Shown: positions 1 through 5,489 of the stretch, piece after piece | How positions within the stretch are numbered: position 1 is the first letter of the stretch | How the letters are laid out: each line of letters starts with the position of its first letter | Position numbers and translations under genes: made by a program | From: Desulfonema limicola | Lineage (GTDB): Bacteria; Desulfobacterota; Desulfobacteria; Desulfobacterales; DYRC01 | Assembly: GCA_020718925.1 (NCBI GenBank) | Contig: DYRC01000209.1 | Location: 1-7,199, forward strand | Direction: 5' to 3' | DNA length: 7,199 nucleotides | The notes under the pieces: generated by a model | The model's database searches: none | What the model was told of the DNA's origin: nothing | Seen by the model: only the letters and a program-made list of their open reading frames with translations

Positions 1-1
1 C

Positions 2-322
2 AATATTCTGAGTGAAGACAAGCGCAGTAAGGTAAAATTGTATCTTGGCTTATGCTCTCAACACATTGATAATTCTGATAAAATTCTGAATTTAGGTCAG
101 CAGATCGGAGATCGGTGTCAGATCAGAGCGCGTGATGCTTTGCATATTGCTTCGGCAATTATCGGGGGAGCAAGATATTGTCTGTCATGTGATAAGAAAG
201 TTACTCAGATGAAACAAAGCAGATGTTATCGCAATTTGGCAAAACCCTATCGTCAGGAATATTTTTCAGTTATGAATCCTGTTCAGTTTATCAATAAATT
301 CAAAAAAGAAGGTAAGTTATGA
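2..322 (+). CDS. PIN-domain ribonuclease (VapC-like toxin), C-terminal part
   Basis: This is the C-terminal 106 residues of a PIN-domain protein; the frame is open to the left edge, so the true start lies outside the window. An internal TTG at 38 is not the likely start. PIN domains are Mg-dependent ribonucleases, and the short single-domain ones are usually toxins of VapBC-type toxin-antitoxin modules. What is visible is the family hallmark ARDALHIASAI, with the conserved acidic Asp at 134-136. A GARYCLSCDKK segment follows, whose Asp at 191-193 matches the C-terminal acidic position. The first active-site Asp, near the N-terminus, and any upstream antitoxin gene are off-window. Judged against a usual PIN length of about 130-150 aa, some 30-45 residues are missing. 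The stop overlaps the start of the next gene by 4 nt (ATGA). The family call is firm; toxin activity and target RNA are inferred. Confidence 0.85.
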   Translation, partial: NILSEDKRSKVKLYLGLCSQHIDNSDKILNLGQQIGDRCQIRARDALHIASAIIGGARYCLSCDKKVTQMKQSRCYRNLAKPYRQEYFSVMNPVQFINKFKKEGKL

Positions 323-546
323 ATATTATCGCACCTTATTATCCGGATGCTCAGACACTCATTTCCGAAGGATGGAAATTGCTTGTGGAACAATTGGGGA
401 TTCAGAAGGCAACCCAGTTTGTGGTTTTACTTGAACGAGGCAAGGGCGATTCGGTAAAAGAGATTGCTGATTATTGGGGAAATTCTTCGATAGAGGACAT
501 TTATCAGCGTGTAAAGATATGGAAATCTCAGGAACAGACTGGATAA
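319..546 (+). CDS. Uncharacterised 75-aa protein coupled to the PIN gene
   Basis: A small soluble protein of 75 aa that I do not assign to a named family. Its ATG overlaps the PIN stop codon (ATGA at 319-322), and a GAAGG-type ribosome binding site lies at 308-312 about 6 nt upstream, so the start is well supported and translation is probably coupled. It has no membrane segment or signal peptide. The N-terminus contains APYYPDAQTLISEGW. A hydrophobic stretch around residues 30-38 leads into LERGKGDSVKEIADYWG, which looks like a helix-turn followed by a short helix. The tight linkage to a PIN nuclease makes an antitoxin or accessory role plausible, although in classical vapBC the antitoxin precedes the toxin. 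The role is pure inference; coding status is fairly safe. Confidence 0.7.
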   Translation: MNIIAPYYPDAQTLISEGWKLLVEQLGIQKATQFVVLLERGKGDSVKEIADYWGNSSIEDIYQRVKIWKSQEQTG

Positions 547-602
547 CCGCTCGGTGTATTACTTCATTCTCCACAAAAAAGTCAGCTTTGAAAGAATAAC
601 CC

Positions 603-607
603 GGAGG
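603..607 (+). promoter_or_regulatory. Ribosome binding site of the DUF2442 gene
   Basis: A GGAGG core lies 10 nt before the ATG at 618. It supports that start and shows that this gene is translated independently of the 75-aa gene, which ends 71 nt upstream. Confidence 0.7.
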
Positions 608-617
608 ATAAAATAAT

Positions 618-890
618 ATGCTCAGACAAAAACTTGCTGATGATGCTGTCATAAATGTTATTGAAGCCGAATATATTCCGCCATATAAAATTCATCTGTG
701 GTTCAGCGACAGAGCAGAGCAGATTGTAGATTTTGAAATGTTTTTGAAAAAATCGCATCATCCTGAAATAAAAAAATATATGAATAAACGATTGTTTAAG
801 CAATTTTCAATTGCACACGGTCGTCTTGGCTGGAATGATTATGATTTATGTTTTCCGATGCAGGATTTGTATGAAGGAAGGATAAACTGA
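618..890 (+). CDS. DUF2442 domain-containing protein
   Basis: A 90-aa protein that matches the DUF2442 family over its full length. The recognisable features are AEYIPPYKIHLWFSD (about 17-31), VDFEMFL (about 37-43), a middle H-P-E-I-K-K-Y segment (about 48-54), and the strongly conserved end LGWNDYDLCFPMQDLYEG (about 70-87). The start ATG has a GGAGG site 10 nt upstream. The molecular function of DUF2442 is not established. Such genes are common in small accessory clusters, often next to a DUF4160 gene, which suggests a toxin-antitoxin-like pair. No DUF4160 gene is visible here: the upstream neighbour is the unrelated 75-aa gene. The gene is very AT-rich (one sampled 60-base line has 13 G+C), which fits acquired DNA. 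The family call is confident; the role is unknown. Confidence 0.88.
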   Translation: MLRQKLADDAVINVIEAEYIPPYKIHLWFSDRAEQIVDFEMFLKKSHHPEIKKYMNKRLFKQFSIAHGRLGWNDYDLCFPMQDLYEGRIN

Positions 891-895
891 TTGAA

Positions 896-1097
896 ATGAG
901 AATAAGAGTCGAACATAAACAGAGATTTTGTTTATTGAATGAAATTTCATCACTGATAGATGCGTTGGATAGCAAAGATCAGACACACATCAAGCTGGAA
1001 ACTCCTTTATCTCGGACTCAGGAAGTTCAACCAGCCTTTCGGCATTAAAGAAATTGAGGATTATTTGAAAATATATTCAAAAATTAAAGCATTATGA
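896..1097 (+). pseudogene. Small gene, probably frame-broken, upstream of the HEPN-like gene
   Basis: Two short frames overlap here and neither looks complete. The first starts at ATG 896, 5 nt after the DUF2442 stop. It has an AGGAAGGA site at 875-882, which is farther upstream than ideal, and runs 50 codons to a TAA at 1046-1048. The second frame (shifted +1) is open from an ATG at 960 without a ribosome binding site and continues as LGLRKFNQPFGIKEIEDYLK before a TGA at 1095-1097. That stop overlaps the next gene's ATG as ATGA, the same arrangement as other real junctions in this window. Reading the first frame to about 1000-1010 and then the second would give one protein of roughly 67 aa. 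I therefore suspect a single small gene with an indel, whether natural or a sequencing error. Two separate micro-ORFs, or non-coding sequence, cannot be excluded. No family is recognised. Confidence 0.35.
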
Positions 1098-1945
1098 ATA
1101 TGCAAAGAGAAGTGATGGATAATAATCGACTTGAAATTAATAGACTAAAAGTCAGAAGAGAATGCTTGTTTGCTGAACTCAAACGAGATTTTGATCGTCG
1201 TTATCAGGGATGTATGCATTTTGATGTAATCGTACTTGCAAATCTCTACTGTGAACATCAATGTGGTATTGAATCAGAGTTTTCAGCGCGTGCTGCTGAA
1301 ATTGCGAATATTGATCAGATAATTGAAGAAAAAGAAGGTAAGAGATTTCTTCAATTATGGAGAGCATCACGATCAATATTGAAACATCTGATTGAGTCTG
1401 GCAGAATAAAAAAGGAAGAACAATTCGAGAAAGCCGCTCAATTTCTTACCATCATTGAAAATATCCTGTCAGTCGATGATGTGTACCAAAGAGAAGAGGA
1501 ACAGAGGAAAAAACAAGAAAGCCAAGAAACTGAAAAAATTATATGGCTTCGAGAACTGATGCATCCTTGGATAATTGAACAATCATTTGAGCAGTATAGA
1601 AATGGTCATCTTCGGGATGCTGTGTTAAATGCTTTTATCGCTCTGGGCGATTTGATTAGAGAACGCACAGGCATAAAGTTAGATGGAGCAAAACTTGCGA
1701 ACCATGCTTTATCTGAGAAAGACCCTTTCTTGATTCTTAGTGAAGTTGAAACTGATTCAGGTAGGAACGACCAAGTAGGTTTTATGCAAATATTGCAAGG
1801 AGCATTCACAGGTATAAGAAATCCCGCAGCACACAGTGTCAGGCATGATTTAACTGAGCATAAAGCTGTGCAGTATTTAGTTTTTGCTAGCCTTCTCGCT
1901 CGTAGAATTACTGAAGCAACTATAGTGAAAAAAGATGTAATATAA
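1094..1945 (+). CDS. TIGR02391 (Ymh-type) family protein, candidate HEPN ribonuclease
   Basis: A 283-aa soluble protein. The C-terminal part (about 157-275) resembles the TIGR02391/Ymh family. It has a helix YRNGHLRDAVLNAFIALGD (about 168-186), a segment KLDGAKLANHAL (about 195-206), and FMQILQGAFTGIRNPAAHS (about 230-248), followed by a hydrophobic helix YLVFASLLARRI. The RNPAAH at residues 242-247 (R242 to H247) fits the R-X4-H signature of HEPN domains, many of which are metal-independent RNases in toxin and abortive-infection systems. The N-terminal half is charged and helical with a likely coiled coil (about 128-150) and no recognised domain. The ATG at 1094 was chosen because it overlaps an upstream stop as ATGA; no good ribosome binding site is present, and in-frame ATGs at 1100 and 1115 are alternatives. 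Family assignment is fairly confident; RNase or defence activity is inferred from the motif and the PIN-containing neighbourhood. Confidence 0.75.
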   Translation: MNMQREVMDNNRLEINRLKVRRECLFAELKRDFDRRYQGCMHFDVIVLANLYCEHQCGIESEFSARAAEIANIDQIIEEKEGKRFLQLWRASRSILKHLIESGRIKKEEQFEKAAQFLTIIENILSVDDVYQREEEQRKKQESQETEKIIWLRELMHPWIIEQSFEQYRNGHLRDAVLNAFIALGDLIRERTGIKLDGAKLANHALSEKDPFLILSEVETDSGRNDQVGFMQILQGAFTGIRNPAAHSVRHDLTEHKAVQYLVFASLLARRITEATIVKKDVI

Positions 1946-1958
1946 TAATGCTATTATT

Positions 1959-1980
1959 TCAGACTTTTAAGCTCGTCTGA
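1959..1980. repeat. Weak inverted repeat in the convergent junction
   Basis: TCAGAC (1959-1964) and GTCTGA (1975-1980) are exact reverse complements around a 10-nt loop, 14 nt after the stop of the TIGR02391 gene. The stem is only 6 bp and no T-run follows on either strand, so a terminator role is weakly supported. Confidence 0.3.
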
Positions 1981-1996
1981 GTTTGAAAAGATACTA

Positions 1997-2010
1997 ATTG
2001 TTATAACAAT
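1997..2010. repeat. Perfect 14-bp AT-rich palindrome at the end of recD2
   Basis: ATTGTTATAACAAT is identical to its reverse complement and touches the last base of the recD2 stop codon. It could be a protein-binding site or chance in AT-rich sequence. It has no loop and little GC, so it is a poor intrinsic terminator. Confidence 0.3.
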
Positions 2011-4184
2011 CACCCCAACCTCTCCCTCAACCTCGTAAATCTCTTCTGAGTCTTATCATTCCTGATGGCAATTGCAAGAGCTTTCTTCGTCCCGACCAGA
2101 ACCACCAATTTCTTGCCCCGCGTAACCGCCGTATAAATCAGATTGCGCTGCAACAACATATAATGCTGAATTAACACCGGAATAATCACCGCCGGATATT
2201 CCGAGCCTTGCGCCTTATGCACTGATACCGAGTATGCAAGAACAATTTCATCGCATTCCGAAAACTCATACACAACTTCCCGCCCGTCAAAGATAATGAC
2301 AAGTTCCTGAGATTCAACGTCAATATTTGTGATTCTGCCGATGTCGCCGTTGAATACTTCTTTGTCATAATTATTTCGGATTTGCATCACCTTGTCATTT
2401 AAGCGGAAACTGCGCTGCCCCCTTGTAAATTCTGTATTATTTTCCGGGTTAAGAGCCTTCTGAAGCTCAATATTGAGATTGACAGCGCCCACAATTCCTT
2501 TGTTCATAGGCGTCAAAACCTGAATATCATCAATGGGATGAAACCCGAAGCGGGCAGGAATGCGGTCTTTGGCAAGTCTTAAAATAATATTCAGCACATC
2601 TTCGGGTGATTCTTTTTCGATAAAGTAAAAATCATCACAATCTTTGTTATCGCTGTAAGGCATAAACCCCTGATTGATTTTATGGGCATTGATAATAATT
2701 TTGCTTTGTTTTGCCTGACGGAAGATTTCAGTCAAAGACACCACCGGAACCGCGCCGGATTCAATAATATCATTCAGCACATTTCCCGCGCCCACAGACG
2801 GCAGTTGATTCACATCGCCGACCAAGATCAGCGTGGCTCTGTTCGGCACGGCTTTTAATAAGTGATACATCAGCACCGTATCAATCATTGAGGCTTCATC
2901 AATAATCAGCGCATCGCAATCCAGCGGATTTTCATAGTTTTTCTGAAAGCCGCCCTTTGCCATGCTGTATTCCAGCAGCCGGTGAATGGTTTTTGCCGGA
3001 TGTCCGGTAGCTTCGTTCATGCGTTTCGCTGCCCTGCCGGTCGGCGCAGCCAGCAGCATTTTATATCCGAATGCTTTGAACACATTGATAACCGTATCAA
3101 TAATCGTGGTTTTTCCGGTTCCGGGTCCGCCGGTAATCACCATGACCTTGCTTTGAATCGCACACTTCACCGCCTGAATCTGCTTTTCAGCCAATTGAAT
3201 GGCTTTATGCGATTGTATTTCCTGAATGGTTGCATCCGGATCCGCGAGCGGCATAGCTTTGGGAATATGAAGCAAAAGTTTTAAGCGATGGGCAATGCCG
3301 CTTTCGCAGACATGAAACTGGGTCAGAAACACCGCTTTATGATTGGGCTTGAATTCCTCAACAGCATCATTCAAATCTTCAATCACAAGCTTTCTGTCTG
3401 CGGCAAGCTGTGCAATGGCATCTGCGGCAATTTCCCGACCTAATTCAAGTATTTCCGCTGCTTTATCCATCAGCGGATCATAAGGATAATACACATGACC
3501 TTCATCAGCAAGCTGATTTAAAACATACAAAACGCCTGCCGAAGCTCTCATCGGCGAATCTTTGGCAAAGCCGATCTTCTGGGCAATTCTGTCGGCGGTG
3601 ATAAATCCGATGCCGAAAATGTCTGTTGCAAGGCGATAGGGATTTTCCTGAACAATGGTGATGGCTTCTTTGCCGTATTGTTTGAAAATTTTGGCAGCAT
3701 AGCCCGAACTGACCCCGTGCGTTTGCAGAAAGAGCATCACTTCCCGAATCTCTTTCTGATCTTCCCAAGCCTTCTGAATCATGGCTATCCGCTTTTTTCC
3801 GATGCCTTCAACTTGGTTCAGCGATTCGATTTTTTCTTCAATCACATCCAGCGTATTTTCGCCGAATTTACTGACAATGCGCTCGGCAATGATTGGTCCC
3901 AGCCCTTTGATTAAGCCGGAGCCGAGATATTTGCGAATGCCATAGACCGTTGCCGGCACTTTGGTGTTGTAAGAAAGCACCTTGAACTGCTGCCCGAATT
4001 TGGGATGATTGTGCCATTCGCCTTTCATATCAAGGACTTCACCGGGCATGGGCGACATGAAATTTCCGACAACGGTAATCAGGTCATGATGCCCGTAAGC
4101 TTTGACTTTGGCAACCGTATAGCCGTTTTCATCATTGGTGTATGTGATGCGCTCAATTTGTCCCTGAAGGTCTGAGGTGGTCAT
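2010..4184 (-). CDS. recD2: RecD2-type SF1B DNA helicase (RecD/YrrC family)
   Basis: A 724-aa ATP-dependent 5'-3' DNA helicase of the RecD2 class, which acts in DNA repair and replication-fork maintenance without RecBC. The length fits RecD2 (about 700-800 aa). The N-terminal 200 residues carry the RecD2-specific region with helix-hairpin-helix-like segments: LIKGLGPIIAERIVSKFG (91-108), VEGIGKKRIAMI (125-136) and FGIGFITADRIAQKIG (190-205). Helicase motifs appear in order: GGPGTGKTT (352-360, Walker A), APTGRAAKRM (380-389, Ia), LIIDEAS (426-432, Walker B), VGDVNQLPSVGAG (455-467, III), EIFRQ (486-490), SVHKAQGSEYP (654-664) and YTAVTRGKK (684-692, VI). No key residue is missing. The ATG overlaps the upstream gene's stop (ATGA at 4184-4181). 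No strong ribosome binding site precedes it, so translation is probably coupled. It is the last gene of the minus-strand operon. Confidence 0.96.
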   Translation of the reverse strand: MTTSDLQGQIERITYTNDENGYTVAKVKAYGHHDLITVVGNFMSPMPGEVLDMKGEWHNHPKFGQQFKVLSYNTKVPATVYGIRKYLGSGLIKGLGPIIAERIVSKFGENTLDVIEEKIESLNQVEGIGKKRIAMIQKAWEDQKEIREVMLFLQTHGVSSGYAAKIFKQYGKEAITIVQENPYRLATDIFGIGFITADRIAQKIGFAKDSPMRASAGVLYVLNQLADEGHVYYPYDPLMDKAAEILELGREIAADAIAQLAADRKLVIEDLNDAVEEFKPNHKAVFLTQFHVCESGIAHRLKLLLHIPKAMPLADPDATIQEIQSHKAIQLAEKQIQAVKCAIQSKVMVITGGPGTGKTTIIDTVINVFKAFGYKMLLAAPTGRAAKRMNEATGHPAKTIHRLLEYSMAKGGFQKNYENPLDCDALIIDEASMIDTVLMYHLLKAVPNRATLILVGDVNQLPSVGAGNVLNDIIESGAVPVVSLTEIFRQAKQSKIIINAHKINQGFMPYSDNKDCDDFYFIEKESPEDVLNIILRLAKDRIPARFGFHPIDDIQVLTPMNKGIVGAVNLNIELQKALNPENNTEFTRGQRSFRLNDKVMQIRNNYDKEVFNGDIGRITNIDVESQELVIIFDGREVVYEFSECDEIVLAYSVSVHKAQGSEYPAVIIPVLIQHYMLLQRNLIYTAVTRGKKLVVLVGTKKALAIAIRNDKTQKRFTRLRERLG

Positions 4185-5485
4185 TCGTCATCATCCGAAT
4201 CTTCTTCATCTCCGTACCAATACTGCTCCGGTGCCTTGCCGTGAGACTCAACCACTCTGGGTTTTTTCATTTTGAAATTCAACGGATTGATGGCTTCAAG
4301 CATGACCTCAAATTTCCAGTTATCCCCGAAATCATAGAGATATTCCATCACCGAACCCGGTTCAAGCGGCAGATCGCCGACCAGCAGCTCGTCTGCAAGG
4401 ATGTCATGATCTTCCATATAGGGATGATGAATTTTTACAGGAAGTCCGAAGCGATCTATGCAGGTAAATACATATAAGTGATCAGAATCAAAGTTGAATG
4501 CTTTTAAAATAATGCTGCTCAACTGATCCAGATCGGCGCTGGCAGGAATGGCAATTTTTCGCCATGTTTTTTTATCCAAAGAGACTTTGAACAGATAAAT
4601 GCCGTCTTGAAATTTTTCGTCCGAAAACTCAAGCGTATTCTCCCATTGCGGAAAATAAGGACGGATAATCGCCTGCAAATCAAAGATCGGCGTATCTTCA
4701 TCCTCATTCATCATCTCATCTAAAAATTGTGCAATATTTTCAGTATCTTCTTCTTTGGGGAAAAGCTTGTCTGCCAGCAGATTCAGCATGGCAATCCCCA
4801 GCGGCATTTTCTGAATTTTATCTATCTGCCAGCCTTTTCCGGGTTCGGGCTTGACCGGCGTAACCGAAATAAAGCCGAACAATTCCAAAATGCCGATGGT
4901 GTATGTTCCCACAAAATACAGAATATTCTGCTCTGATTCTTTGTTCCCTAATACTTTCAATCCCTTAGCACTGATATTTTTAAACAGCGTATCCCATTTG
5001 AAAATCGCTTCATCTGTAAAGCTTCCGAAAGATTCTCCGATAACATGAGAATAGCCGCGCAACAGCCATGCTTCAAGCAGCGTACAATACTGCTCGGTCG
5101 GATTCAGTTTTTTCCACGAATCATAAACGTCTTTGTCTATCTGCAGAATTTTTTTTGTGCCATGACCGCTGATCTTCGTCAAGCCCGAAGTACGCAACAG
5201 CAGATACAGCCCGTTGATATGCGGAAACGACCTCTGCGCCGGACGTTTAAGTCCTGTTTCAATAGGACGCGCCATTTTTGCATTGATTTCCATCAGCGCG
5301 GTCATCGGCAAAAGATTGTTCTTATCGCTGACCCGTATGCCGTCTGCGCCGATAAACTCAGCAAGGACATTGAAATCATAAAGAAGTGTGCCGGGTTTTT
5401 TATCGTTAATCACCACAGACCTGAGCATTTTCTGCTCTTCGGAAGAAAGTTCCGATTTATTCGGAAATTGTATGATATTTGCCAC
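4181..5485 (-). CDS. pRiA4b ORF-3-like domain protein
   Basis: A 434-aa protein whose C-terminal part (about 295-420) matches the plasmid pRiA4b ORF-3-like family. It shows YLFKVSLDKKTWRKIAIPAS (297-316), LSSIILKAFNFDSDHLYVFT (323-342) and the hallmark YLYDFGDNWKFEV (382-394). The N-terminal 290 residues are mostly helical, with LKRPAQRSFPHINGLYLLLR (79-98) and LLEAWLLRGY (136-145), and I recognise no named domain there. The CPPED-type cysteine motif common in relatives is replaced by a stretch without cysteine, and the protein ends in a very acidic tail (426-434). The function of the family is unknown; despite its link to mobile elements it is not a transposase. The GTG start at 5485 has a strong AGGGAGG 8 nt upstream; the frame is open to an ATG at 5641, but that would overlap rng by about 150 nt. 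It lies 4 nt after rng and overlaps recD2 by 4 nt. Confidence 0.85.
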   Translation of the reverse strand: MANIIQFPNKSELSSEEQKMLRSVVINDKKPGTLLYDFNVLAEFIGADGIRVSDKNNLLPMTALMEINAKMARPIETGLKRPAQRSFPHINGLYLLLRTSGLTKISGHGTKKILQIDKDVYDSWKKLNPTEQYCTLLEAWLLRGYSHVIGESFGSFTDEAIFKWDTLFKNISAKGLKVLGNKESEQNILYFVGTYTIGILELFGFISVTPVKPEPGKGWQIDKIQKMPLGIAMLNLLADKLFPKEEDTENIAQFLDEMMNEDEDTPIFDLQAIIRPYFPQWENTLEFSDEKFQDGIYLFKVSLDKKTWRKIAIPASADLDQLSSIILKAFNFDSDHLYVFTCIDRFGLPVKIHHPYMEDHDILADELLVGDLPLEPGSVMEYLYDFGDNWKFEVMLEAINPLNFKMKKPRVVESHGKAPEQYWYGDEEDSDDDE

Positions 5486-5489
5486 TGGT

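Noticed and set aside
519..599. 26-codon frame overlapping the end of the 75-aa gene
   Set aside because: Very short, with no ribosome binding site and no similarity I can recognise. A frameshifted extension of the 75-aa protein is possible but unsupported.
3505..3768. Minus-strand 87-codon frame inside recD2
   Set aside because: It is on the same strand but out of frame within an intact recD2, and it is rich in Cys, Arg and His as expected of a wrong-frame translation.
4181..5485. Reading the pRiA4b ORF-3 relative as a transposase or resolvase
   Set aside because: The family is sometimes labelled after mobile elements, but no catalytic recombinase motif is visible and no terminal repeats flank the gene, which sits inside a housekeeping-type operon.
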